Shown: piece by piece, positions 8,394 through 15,225 of the stretch
How positions within the stretch are numbered: position 1 is the stretch's first letter
Layout: the number at the start of each line of letters is the position of its first letter
DNA from: JBOFDK01 sp051646925
GTDB taxonomy: Bacteria > Bacillota > Clostridia > Lachnospirales > Cellulosilyticaceae
Assembly (NCBI GenBank): GCA_051646925.1
Contig: JBOFDK010000017.1
Span: 1 to 16,243, forward strand
DNA: 16,243 nt
Direction of reading: 5' to 3'
The notes under the pieces: generated by a model
What the model saw: the letters and a program-made list of their open reading frames with translations, nothing else
Database searches by the model: none
What the model was told of the DNA's origin: nothing
Made by a program: the position numbers and the translations under genes

Positions 8394-8457
8394 AAAGTCC
8401 TACTGTATAGATTAAACAATCATATGTTGTTAATAAAATCTATAATAGTAGGACTTT
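8394..8457 (+). terminator. Long hairpin downstream of adenine deaminase gene
   Basis: Bases 8394-8404 pair perfectly with 8447-8457 (11 bp), 8406-8413 with 8437-8444 (8 bp) and 8415-8419 with 8427-8431 (5 bp), leaving a 7-base apical loop (8420-8426). It starts about 30 bases after the stop codon. Only three T residues close the stem and the following bases are AATGTT, so as an intrinsic terminator it has a weak T-run; it could also protect the 3' end. Confidence 0.55.
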
Positions 8458-8657
8458 AATGTTATATATAAATAATAAATATCTATATAAAAGACTATAT
8501 TTACGCAAAAGAACATAACTTATATAAAAAAGAGTATAATAAATTTAGCAATAGATTTAAGTTAGAGAAATAAATATGTAAAGAAATATATATTTATAGT
8601 TATACAATGTATTTATAAATAGTATTATATTATTTTTTTAAAAAAAGGAGAAAGATT
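8458..8657. other. AT-rich leader upstream of the AIM24-family gene
   Basis: About 200 bases without a credible gene. A TATAAT at 8535-8540 could be a -10 box but lacks a good -35 at the right distance. A T7A7 palindrome (8633-8646) directly abuts the AGGAG ribosome binding site (8646-8650). No promoter could be assigned with confidence. Confidence 0.4.
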
Positions 8658-9452
8658 ATGTCTGTAGATATTAAAAATTTAGAAACAAGCAATCGTGTTA
8701 TAACACAGCAAAAAGGTAATTTTAGTGTATTAGAGCATAAAAAAGATTTAAGTGTTTCATATAATAATGCTGCTAATGAATATTATATGAGCAAAATGGG
8801 CGTTTGTCGTAAACAAGTAGTGATAGAGTTAGATGACAATAGTAGCGCAACTGTTCAGGCAGGTGCTATGCAGTGGACTACTGGAAATGTGGCAGCGACA
8901 AGTGGTTTAAAAGGTATAGGAGATTTATTTGGTAAAATGGCTCGCAGCGTTGTAACAAAAGAAACAACTATTAAGCCTGAGTATGTTGGTAGTGGTTTTC
9001 TTGTCCTTGAGCCTACATATAAGTATATTATTTTACAAGACCTTTCAAGTTGGGGAGCAAAGGGAATAGTTGTTGAAGATGGTATGTTTTTAGCTTGTGA
9101 TGGAAAAGTAAAACATGAAGTAGTGGCAAGAACAAATTTATCTTCTGCATTAGCTGGTGGAGAAGGGTTATTTAACCTTGCATTATCTGGAAAGGGTATT
9201 GTTGCATTAGAAAGTAACATACCTATAGATGAGCTTATTGAGGTTGAACTTAATAATGATGTGTTAAAAATAGATGGTAATATGGCTGTTGCATGGAGTG
9301 CGGAATTAAAGTTTACAGTTGAGCGTTCAGGAAAAACATTAATAGGTTCAGCAGCGTCAGGGGAAGGGCTTGTAAATGTATACAGAGGTACAGGTAAAGT
9401 TTTAATGAGTCCTGTAGCTATAAGTACAAGTTTAAGAGCGGCAACACATTAA
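8658..9452 (+). CDS. AIM24 family protein (formerly DUF124)
   Basis: This 264-residue protein belongs to the AIM24 family, a widespread family with a beta-rich fold and no established biochemical role in bacteria. Typical traits are AGAMQW with the following glycine-rich stretch (68-86), GSGFLVLEPT (111-120), the surface EDGMFLACDG segment (140-149) and GGEGLFNLALSGKG (167-180). There is no signal peptide or membrane segment, so a cytoplasmic location is likely. The ATG at 8658 has AGGAG 7 bases upstream. The gene stands alone and ends in a perfect hairpin terminator. The first 45 residues or so are not typical of the core family domain and look like an N-terminal extension. Family call firm, function unknown. 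Confidence 0.88.
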   Translation: MSVDIKNLETSNRVITQQKGNFSVLEHKKDLSVSYNNAANEYYMSKMGVCRKQVVIELDDNSSATVQAGAMQWTTGNVAATSGLKGIGDLFGKMARSVVTKETTIKPEYVGSGFLVLEPTYKYIILQDLSSWGAKGIVVEDGMFLACDGKVKHEVVARTNLSSALAGGEGLFNLALSGKGIVALESNIPIDELIEVELNNDVLKIDGNMAVAWSAELKFTVERSGKTLIGSAASGEGLVNVYRGTGKVLMSPVAISTSLRAATH

Positions 9453-9458
9453 TATATA

Positions 9459-9499
9459 AAAAAAGATGATTTCAGATATATATGGAAATCATCTTTTTT
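9459..9499 (+). terminator. Intrinsic terminator after the AIM24-family gene
   Basis: A perfect 15-bp stem (9459-9473 with 9485-9499) encloses an 11-base loop and ends in TTTTTT. It starts 6 bases after the stop codon. The A-run on the other side makes it symmetric, though no convergent gene needs it. Confidence 0.9.
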
Positions 9500-9521
9500 G
9501 TATTTACTGTTATTACGGCGA

Positions 9522-9539
9522 TATCATTTTAAAATGATA
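9522..9539. repeat. 18-bp perfect palindrome, possible operator
   Basis: TATCATTTT (9522-9530) is followed at once by its reverse complement AAAATGATA (9531-9539). It lies between the AIM24 terminator and the promoter of the DUF2200 gene, about 40 bases upstream of the proposed -35. With no loop it is better suited to binding a dimeric protein than to forming an RNA hairpin. Confidence 0.4.
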
Positions 9540-9579
9540 GATATGTAAAATGTAGAATTATTGGATAGACTATACATAA

Positions 9580-9608
9580 TTGAATATTTTTTGAAAGTCA
9601 TGTAAAAT
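9580..9608 (+). promoter_or_regulatory. Promoter of the DUF2200 gene cluster
   Basis: TTGAAT (9580-9585) and TAAAAT (9603-9608) are separated by 17 bases, with TG just before the -10 box. The 5' leader would be about 65-70 bases. This is the best promoter in the gap and may serve the following small genes as a group. Confidence 0.5.
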
Positions 9609-9682
9609 AAGAAAACATGTAATTTAGGGAATCTAAGCACTAGATAACATAGAATAAATATACTAATAAACAGGAGATTAAT

Positions 9683-10036
9683 ATGAGTTACGATAAATTA
9701 TATAATATGAAATTTGAAAAAATATACAAATTGTTTATTGATAAAGCTATAAAAAAATCTAGAACAGAGGAAGAAGTTATAGAAATTATTTGTTGGCTTA
9801 CAAGTTATACTAAGGCTGAAATTGAAAATGCTATTAAGACAGATGTAAATTATAAAGAGTTTTTTCTTAATGCGCCTAAAATGAATGAAAATAGACATTT
9901 AATAAAAGGTAGTATATGTGGTATAAAGCTAGAACAAATAGAAGATGAACTTATACGAGATATTAGGTATCTTGATAAATTAATTGATGAACTTGCAAAA
10001 GGAAAATCAATGGAAAAAATTTTAAGAACACATTAA
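9683..10036 (+). CDS. DUF2200 family protein
   Basis: A 117-residue cytoplasmic protein recognised as DUF2200. The typical family layout is seen: an N-terminal segment KIYKLFIDKAIKKSR (13-27) followed by EEVIEIICWLTSY (30-42), a FFLNAP motif (60-65), SICGIKLEQIEDELI (76-90) and a C-terminal IRYLDKLIDELAKGKSM helix (93-109). Length is normal for the family. The biochemical function is unknown. The ATG at 9683 follows CAGGAG with a spacing of about 6 bases. It is first of four consecutive plus-strand small genes without a clear terminator between them. Confidence 0.82.
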   Translation: MSYDKLYNMKFEKIYKLFIDKAIKKSRTEEEVIEIICWLTSYTKAEIENAIKTDVNYKEFFLNAPKMNENRHLIKGSICGIKLEQIEDELIRDIRYLDKLIDELAKGKSMEKILRTH

Positions 10037-10095
10037 TTTAAAACATATAGAATAATATAATAGTAACAATTATTTTAATATAGTGGAGGTGTTTT

Positions 10096-10458
10096 ATGAA
10101 TGACATGAAATCACAAAATAGCAATATTAGAAAATGTTATTTTTCAAAAATAGTAGTAGTGATACTTATAACAATTTTAGCTTGCTTCTGTTTAGCTGGT
10201 TGTTCACAAGAGGAAACAGTTACGTTTGAGGGTGAAATAATAGAGCTGCATGAAAAACAAATGCTTGTAATAACGACAGATGATGTTGGATTTGATAAGG
10301 CTAGTGTTTATTTTAATGATGCAAAAATAAAAGGTACTTTAGCAAAGGGAGCCCATGTCATAATAACTATTTTTCCAGAGATTCGTGAAAGTTATCCAGT
10401 TCAAGTAACAGCTAAAAAAATAGAAGTGACAGAAATAAATAAAGAAGTAAAGAAGTAA
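10096..10458 (+). CDS. Small predicted lipoprotein
   Basis: A 120-residue exported lipoprotein. The N-terminus has basic residues, a hydrophobic stretch (about 19-34) and a lipobox LAGC with the lipidated cysteine at residue 36, so the mature part of 85 residues is anchored on the outer face of the membrane. The mature part is beta-rich (VTFEGEIIEL, MLVITT, GAHVIITIF), recalling small OB-like secreted domains such as DUF3221, but this is only a resemblance. GGAGG (10085-10089) lies 6 bases before the ATG. The ATG at 10105 (residue 4) is a poorer start because it has no Shine-Dalgarno of its own. Function unknown. Confidence 0.75.
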   Translation: MNDMKSQNSNIRKCYFSKIVVVILITILACFCLAGCSQEETVTFEGEIIELHEKQMLVITTDDVGFDKASVYFNDAKIKGTLAKGAHVIITIFPEIRESYPVQVTAKKIEVTEINKEVKK

Positions 10459-10565
10459 AGGAATAAATTAGAATAAATACTAATTAGAAAAAATAATTAG
10501 AGCTAACGAAATAAATGAATAAAAGTAAGTAAATAAAAAAATTATAAGCGGAGTAAACAAAAGAT

Positions 10566-11048
10566 ATGATTCAATCATTTAAACCAGTAATAGATGAGAA
10601 TTCACAAATACTTGTACTAGGATCTATCCCAAGTGTAAAATCACTTGAATACAATCAGTATTATGGGCATCCTAGAAATCAATTTTGGAAAATTATATAT
10701 ACTTTATTTGAAAAAGAATACGAAGAAGAATATGAACAAAGATTAGAGTTTCTACTAAGTAACAATATTGCACTATGGGATGTTATTGGGTATTGTGATA
10801 GAGAAGGAAGTTTAGATTCGGCAATTAAAAATGAAAAAATTAATGATTTTAAATGGTTAAAAGATAACTATAATAGTATTAATACTATCATTTTTAACGG
10901 AGATAAGGCTTTTAAAACATTTAACAAGTATGTAAAAGAACCAATTGAAGGTATAACTTTTTATAAAGTTAGTTCAACTAGTCCAGCACATACTATTAGT
11001 TTTGAAAAAAAATTAGCGGAGTGGAGTATTTTAAAATCATTAAAATAA
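10566..11048 (+). CDS. DNA-deoxyinosine glycosylase (family 6 uracil-DNA glycosylase fold)
   Basis: A 160-residue protein of the hypoxanthine-DNA glycosylase (HDG) family, which removes hypoxanthine arising from adenine deamination in DNA. Signature motifs are LGSIPS (18-23), YGHPRNQFW (33-41) with the family-typical Asn at 38, ALWDVI (69-74), FNGDKAF (110-116) and the C-terminal SSTSPA (136-141) that matches the second active-site loop of the superfamily. The length is standard. The N-terminus MIQSFKPVIDENS fits the usual start of the family; the only Shine-Dalgarno-like GGAG (10550-10553) is 12 bases upstream, so translation may be weak. It lies 107 bases after the lipoprotein gene with no terminator between. 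Confidence 0.88.
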   Translation: MIQSFKPVIDENSQILVLGSIPSVKSLEYNQYYGHPRNQFWKIIYTLFEKEYEEEYEQRLEFLLSNNIALWDVIGYCDREGSLDSAIKNEKINDFKWLKDNYNSINTIIFNGDKAFKTFNKYVKEPIEGITFYKVSSTSPAHTISFEKKLAEWSILKSLK

Positions 11049-11107
11049 GACGTTATATTATTTTGAAAATAAAAAAATATAGTAAGGTCATATATACGGA
11101 GGAATGA

Positions 11108-11299
11108 ATGGAAGCAAAAATAAATGAACAAATGAAAAAACATGATATCAGTTTTGAAATGTTGTCTAAGCATCTTAGTGTAAGTAAACAAACATTAACA
11201 CGAAAAATGAAGGGTGATACAGAATGGACATATCCAGAGATGATATTGCTTGGAAAATTGCTACACATTGATGATGTTGCAAATTTCTTTTTTGGATAA
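11108..11299 (+). CDS. Single-domain XRE-family HTH protein
   Basis: A 63-residue protein that consists almost entirely of one Cro/CI-type helix-turn-helix. The DNA-binding part is FEMLSKHLSVSKQTLTRKMKG (residues 16-36): helix 2 at about 16-22, the turn at about 23-25 and the recognition helix at about 26-34. It is followed by WTYPEMILLGKLLHIDD, typical of the last two helices. GGAGG (11098-11102) is 5 bases from the ATG at 11108; the ATG at 11104 is out of frame. It has no effector or dimerisation domain, so it probably acts as a small dimeric repressor or cofactor. The targets are unknown; the palindrome at 9522-9539 at the head of this gene group is one possible site. Confidence 0.75.
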   Translation: MEAKINEQMKKHDISFEMLSKHLSVSKQTLTRKMKGDTEWTYPEMILLGKLLHIDDVANFFFG

Positions 11300-11350
11300 A
11301 TAAATATATAGATAAGTGTATAAGTGAAAATAGAAGTAATTATATAAATA

Positions 11351-11394
11351 AAAAATAGACAAAGAGTATAATATTAATCTCTTTGTCTATTTTT
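11351..11394. terminator. Bidirectional terminator between convergent genes
   Basis: A perfect 16-bp stem: 11351-11366 (AAAAATAGACAAAGAG) pairs with 11379-11394, with a 12-base AT loop. A-runs and T-runs on both sides allow termination both ways. Its right arm touches the TAA of the metallophosphoesterase gene (11394-11396), so the hairpin starts inside the stop codon of that gene. Confidence 0.92.
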
Positions 11395-11999
11395 TATTTG
11401 TTATTTTCAGATATGTCTAAAATATAATAACCAAAACCGTTAACAACGGTAGTTTGATTTGCGAACATAATTCGGCTACTATTGGCACCATAGTTTAAAT
11501 GTTGATGTCCATGTAAATGATATTTAGGTAGTAGTATATCATAAAAAGAATGAAAACATTCAAAGCCTTTGTGAGCCCAATCATCACCATCGCCGACATT
11601 TTTAGAAGGTGAATGTGTAACAAGAATATCTAACCCACCTTTTTTACGGCAATTTTTCATTAATTTTTTTACTCGTTTTTGCATAGCTTGTTCAGGAAAT
11701 TGAAATGGTCCTCCTGAATATTCAATACATCCACCTAAACCTGCAATGTTCAAATTATTAAAAGATATACAATCACCATCGATACAAGTACAGCCCTCAG
11801 GAGGAGATGTAATATAGTTAACGTCGTGATTTCCGTGTATATATAATAATGGTTTTGGAATCATGGTAACAAGAAAAGATAAGTAAGAAGCTTTTAAGTC
11901 TCCGCAAGATATTATAAGGTCAACATCTTTAAAATGATTTCGGTCAAAATGATCCCATATGTATACACTTTCTTGGTCTGCAACAATTAATATTTTCAT
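11394..11999 (-). CDS. Calcineurin-like metallophosphoesterase
   Basis: A 201-residue metallophosphoesterase. Metal-ligand motifs are in order: D8-Q-E10 at the first strand, GD (33-34), GNHD (56-59), THSP with H129, and GHQH (164-167). The usual first motif is DxH; here the His position is Glu, a change shared, as far as I recall, by a clostridial subfamily that starts with a IADEES-like sequence. No signal or membrane segment is seen, so it is cytoplasmic. The natural phosphoester substrate is unknown. The start ATG (11999) has AAAGGA about 8 bases upstream, and a TATAAT on the minus strand (12032-12037) is a possible -10. It is monocistronic and convergent with the HTH gene. Confidence 0.87.
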   Translation of the reverse strand: MKILIVADQESVYIWDHFDRNHFKDVDLIISCGDLKASYLSFLVTMIPKPLLYIHGNHDVNYITSPPEGCTCIDGDCISFNNLNIAGLGGCIEYSGGPFQFPEQAMQKRVKKLMKNCRKKGGLDILVTHSPSKNVGDGDDWAHKGFECFHSFYDILLPKYHLHGHQHLNYGANSSRIMFANQTTVVNGFGYYILDISENNK

Positions 12000-12178
12000 A
12001 TGTAGTATCCTTTGTTTTTTATGTAGTTATTATTATACTACAATTAATTATAATTTTAAATATATAAAGAATCATTATATAATATTATGCAAATTTTTTT
12101 TTGCTATGTCCTAAAAGAGGTATGTTTGTCCATTTAGTAGCATATATATTGAATTAGTAAAATATGTGAGGTGAAAAG

Positions 12179-13519
12179 ATGAAAGCAAATAAAAAACTAT
12201 ATGGAATAGCTCTTACCATCGTATTGATGGCCGTTCTACTTTTTTTTCTACGAGATTTCAATGTTGTTTTGAGTGAAGTTGTAGATAGTAGTGCAGAAGT
12301 AACAATTAATTTTTTAGTACCTATGGATAAAGATAAAATAAAAGATTGTATCATGGTAAAAAGTAATAAAGTTTACAACAATCAGTTCATAAGTAAAGTG
12401 GAATGGATTAGTGAGTCAACATGTAAAATTTCATTAGAAGAAACAGGTGATATAAGAGGTGAAGCAGTAACACTAATTATAAAAGATGCACCTACTAAGT
12501 ACAAAAACATAAGTAAAAATGTAACGTTACCAATCCAGTTCTTAGCAGAAGTAGACATTACAGAGCCGACAGAAAGCATAATGGTTACGACAACAGAGCC
12601 TTTTTATGTTCGATTTAATACACCTATGGATGCTAGAATGTTAAATAAATACCTACAATCGGATGCGAAATTTTTTATAGAACCGGAAGTGATATTAGAT
12701 GAAAATGGGGAAGAGGTATTAGATGAAACAAGTTTTTTGTTTACGCCTAAAACACCACTAGAAAATGACCATAACTATCTTTTATCATTTAGAAAAGGTA
12801 TGCCATCTAGAGCTGGTGATTTATTAGAAAATGCGCTACAAGTTACTATACATACAGATGTAAAACCAAATGTGGATACGATTACTCCAACAGATGGAAG
12901 TAAATGGGTAGGACTTTATCCAAAAATTACAGTAGAAAGTGATAGAGCAATACAAAGTGCAACGTTAACTTTAGCAGGGCATAAAATAGAAGGTCAAATA
13001 AAAGATGAGCAAACAATTGATTTTTATCCAAAAGAAATGTTAGCGTCAGGTAAAACGTATACGGGTTCTGTTCAGCTTAAAGCAGTATCAGGAGAAGAAA
13101 GTGATATAGAAGAATTTAGTTTTACAACAGTACCTATGACAAAAGATAGGATATGGGTAACTATTGAATATGGTAAACCAAATGTTGTTATTGTTTATGA
13201 AGGGACAAAAGAAATTAAACGATTAGTATGTTCAGCTGGAGATGGTACAATATCTTCACCTGCTGGAACATATTATATAAATCAAAAATCGAGTAATTAT
13301 TTTGACGAAGTAAATAACGAAGGTAGTAATTATTTAATGCAACTAAGTGATGATGTGTTGATGCATGGAATTACAAGGGATGATAGTTGGAAAGTTAAAG
13401 AAGAAGTTTATAATAAAATTGGAAAACCTCAAAAAAGAAATGAAATTATACTAAAAGAAGAAGACGCAAAATGGCTTTATGAAACATTACCTGAAAATAC
13501 AATGATAATTATTCATTAA
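12179..13519 (+). CDS. Membrane-anchored Ig-like protein with degenerate L,D-transpeptidase (YkuD) domain
   Basis: A 446-residue protein with one N-terminal membrane segment (about 8-24) and the rest outside the cell. Three beta-rich Big_5/Ig-like modules follow (about 26-122, 128-227, 230-318); NFLVPMD (44-50) and RFNTPMD (145-151) are typical of such repeats. The C-terminal domain (about 323-446) follows the L,D-transpeptidase (YkuD) plan: WVTIEYGKPNVVIVYEG, SSPAGTYYI (359-367), LMHGITR (394-400), IGKP (414-417) and EDAKWLYETLPENT (428-441). Active family members have Ser-His-Gly-Cys-x-Arg right after the GKP-like segment; here residues 418-425 are QKRNEIIL, so the nucleophilic Cys is E422 and the His and Arg are also replaced. 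Flanking alignment is intact, with no sign of a frameshift. It should not cross-link peptidoglycan and may bind wall or a partner. GAGGTG precedes the ATG by about 6 bases. Confidence 0.8.
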   Translation: MKANKKLYGIALTIVLMAVLLFFLRDFNVVLSEVVDSSAEVTINFLVPMDKDKIKDCIMVKSNKVYNNQFISKVEWISESTCKISLEETGDIRGEAVTLIIKDAPTKYKNISKNVTLPIQFLAEVDITEPTESIMVTTTEPFYVRFNTPMDARMLNKYLQSDAKFFIEPEVILDENGEEVLDETSFLFTPKTPLENDHNYLLSFRKGMPSRAGDLLENALQVTIHTDVKPNVDTITPTDGSKWVGLYPKITVESDRAIQSATLTLAGHKIEGQIKDEQTIDFYPKEMLASGKTYTGSVQLKAVSGEESDIEEFSFTTVPMTKDRIWVTIEYGKPNVVIVYEGTKEIKRLVCSAGDGTISSPAGTYYINQKSSNYFDEVNNEGSNYLMQLSDDVLMHGITRDDSWKVKEEVYNKIGKPQKRNEIILKEEDAKWLYETLPENTMIIIH

Positions 13520-13551
13520 TTATGAAAGAAGAATTAAAAAAACTTTCATAA
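13520..13551 (+). terminator. Weak hairpin after the L,D-transpeptidase-like gene
   Basis: A 9-bp stem (13520-13528 with 13543-13551) encloses a 14-base A-rich loop directly after the stop codon. It has no T-run, so termination would be weak and some read-through towards gdhA is possible. Confidence 0.3.
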
Positions 13552-13583
13552 ACTGATGATTATATATGAATTTTAGTAGTAAA

Positions 13584-13593
13584 CCCCCTTGAA
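13584..13593 (+). promoter_or_regulatory. Possible anti-Shine-Dalgarno element upstream of gdhA
   Basis: CCCCCTTGAA (13584-13593) is the exact reverse complement of TTCAAGGGGG (13689-13698), which contains the gdhA ribosome binding site. It lies upstream of the proposed gdhA promoter, so only transcripts that start further left would carry both arms. Confidence 0.3.
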
Positions 13594-13626
13594 AACTTAA
13601 AAAAATGAAAAAATTTAAATTATATC

Positions 13627-13654
13627 TTGCATTTTGAGAAATATATGGTAATAT
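13627..13654 (+). promoter_or_regulatory. Promoter of gdhA
   Basis: TTGCAT (13627-13632) and TAATAT (13649-13654) are separated by 16 bases, and TGG before the -10 gives an extended -10. A TATAAT at 13660-13665 is an alternative -10 without a good -35. The leader is about 35-50 bases. Confidence 0.55.
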
Positions 13655-13706
13655 GTACTTATAATTTAAAACGTAAATAATACTATTATTCAAGGGGGAA
13701 TTTATT

Positions 13707-15056
13707 ATGGCATTTCGTACAGAGTATATGGCAGATTTAATGAATCGTGTAGAACAAAACCATCCAGCACAACCAGAATTTCACCAAGCAGTAAAAGAAG
13801 TTTTATTATGTATGGAACCGGTAGCGGAAAAAAACAAAAAATATATTGATGCGGGTATTTTTGAACGCATGGTTGAACCTGAACGTACTATAATGTTTAG
13901 AGTATCATGGGTAGATGATGCAGGTAAAGTTCAAGTAAATCGTGGATTTAGAGTACAGTTCAATAGTGCAATTGGGCCATACAAAGGTGGACTTCGTTTT
14001 CATCCATCAGTAAACCTTGGTGTTATCAAATTTTTAGGATTTGAGCAAATCTTCAAAAACTCTTTAACAGGATTGCCTTTAGGCGGTGGTAAAGGTGGAT
14101 GTGATTTTGACCCAAAAGGAAAATCTGATGGCGAAATCATGCGTTTTTGCCAAAGTTTCATGACAGAACTTGCAAAACACATTGGTCAAGATACAGATGT
14201 TCCAGCAGGAGATATCGGTGTAGGAGCACGTGAAATTGGATTTATGTATGGTCAATACAAACGACTACGTAATGAATTCACAGGTGTTTTAACTGGAAAA
14301 GGACTTACTTACGGTGGTTCACTAGTAAGAACTGAAGCAACAGGTTATGGATGTTGTTACTTTACACAAGAAATGTTAGAAACAAGAAATGATAGTTTTA
14401 AAGGTAAAAATGTTGTTATTTCAGGCTCAGGAAATGTAGCTATCTATGCAGCGCAAAAAGCAATGCAACTTGGAGCTAAAGTTGTTGCTATGAGTGATTC
14501 AGCAGGATATATATATGATAAAGATGGAATTGATTTAGATTTAGTTAAACAAATCAAAGAAGTAGAACGTAAACGTATTGTTGAATACACTATACAAAGA
14601 CCAAATGCTGTATATGGAGAAGGTTGCCGTAATATATGGAGTGTACCATGTCATATCGCACTTCCTTGTGCAACACAAAATGAGTTACATGGCGAAGATG
14701 CACAGTTACTTATTAATAACGGTGTTGTAGCAGTTGCGGAAGGGGCAAATATGCCTTGTACACCAGAAGCGGTTGATTTATTCTTGGCAAACAAAGTATT
14801 ATTTGGACCAGGAAAAGCAGCTAATGCAGGTGGTGTTGCAACTTCAGGTTTAGAAATGTCACAAAACAGTATGCGTTATAGCTGGACTTTTGAAGAAGTT
14901 GATGAGAAACTTCAAAACATAATGAAAACAATTCATGCAAGTGCACGTACTGCGGCAATAGAATATGGCGATGCTGATAACTACGTGTTAGGGGCAAATA
15001 TTGCAGGTTTTATGAAAGTTGCAGAATCAATGTATATGCAAGGTGTTGCATACTAA
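13707..15056 (+). CDS. gdhA: NADP-type glutamate dehydrogenase
   Basis: A 449-residue hexameric glutamate dehydrogenase, the usual length, that joins ammonia and 2-oxoglutarate to glutamate (reversible). The active-site residues match the clostridial enzyme with an offset of 4: K93 in PYKGGLRFHP, K117 in EQIFKNSL, the catalytic K129 in PLGGGKGG and D169 in PAGDIGVG. The dinucleotide domain carries GSGNVA at about 240-245, and the SDSAG segment after the second strand resembles NADP-dependent enzymes of the E. coli type, unlike the SGPDG of the NAD-specific Clostridium symbiosum enzyme, so NADP(H) is likely. A very strong AAGGGGG box lies 8 bases before the ATG, consistent with high expression. 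It has its own promoter and a strong terminator, and lies just upstream of the NADPH-producing nfn genes. Confidence 0.96.
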   Translation: MAFRTEYMADLMNRVEQNHPAQPEFHQAVKEVLLCMEPVAEKNKKYIDAGIFERMVEPERTIMFRVSWVDDAGKVQVNRGFRVQFNSAIGPYKGGLRFHPSVNLGVIKFLGFEQIFKNSLTGLPLGGGKGGCDFDPKGKSDGEIMRFCQSFMTELAKHIGQDTDVPAGDIGVGAREIGFMYGQYKRLRNEFTGVLTGKGLTYGGSLVRTEATGYGCCYFTQEMLETRNDSFKGKNVVISGSGNVAIYAAQKAMQLGAKVVAMSDSAGYIYDKDGIDLDLVKQIKEVERKRIVEYTIQRPNAVYGEGCRNIWSVPCHIALPCATQNELHGEDAQLLINNGVVAVAEGANMPCTPEAVDLFLANKVLFGPGKAANAGGVATSGLEMSQNSMRYSWTFEEVDEKLQNIMKTIHASARTAAIEYGDADNYVLGANIAGFMKVAESMYMQGVAY

Positions 15057-15097
15057 AAAATAATCTCCCTATTAGTTTAGTAGGGGGGTTATTTTTT
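15055..15097 (+). terminator. Intrinsic terminator of gdhA
   Basis: A 17-bp stem (15055-15071 with 15081-15097) with two G-U pairs and a 9-base loop, ending in TTTTTT. Its left arm begins within the gdhA stop codon. It separates gdhA from the nfn operon. Confidence 0.92.
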
Positions 15098-15115
15098 ATC
15101 TACTGCAAATATTAT

Positions 15116-15143
15116 TTGATTTTAAAGCCTAATATATTATAAT
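15116..15143 (+). promoter_or_regulatory. Promoter of the nfnAB operon
   Basis: TTGATT (15116-15121) and TATAAT (15138-15143) are separated by 16 bases. The leader of about 75 bases holds a 7-bp hairpin (15164-15170 with 15181-15187) followed by TTC. Confidence 0.65.
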
Positions 15144-15225
15144 AAAACTTGAGAAAAGCTATTAACTCTAGTAAAAAGTTTAGAGTTTTCATATGGAATA
15201 AGTAATACTTAAAGGAGATATTCTT

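Noticed and set aside
8855..9220. 121-codon minus-strand frame
   Set aside because: It is the reverse of the AIM24 gene, with no ribosome binding site and no recognisable domain.
10480..10500. CTAATTA / TAATTAG inverted repeat between the lipoprotein and glycosylase genes
   Set aside because: A 7-bp AT-only stem without a T-run is too weak for a terminator and is expected by chance in such AT-rich spacer.
13421..13453. Frameshift or sequencing error explaining the lost transpeptidase motif
   Set aside because: The frame is continuous, spacing to both flanking conserved segments is exact, and no alternative frame encodes Ser-His-Gly-Cys across this stretch.
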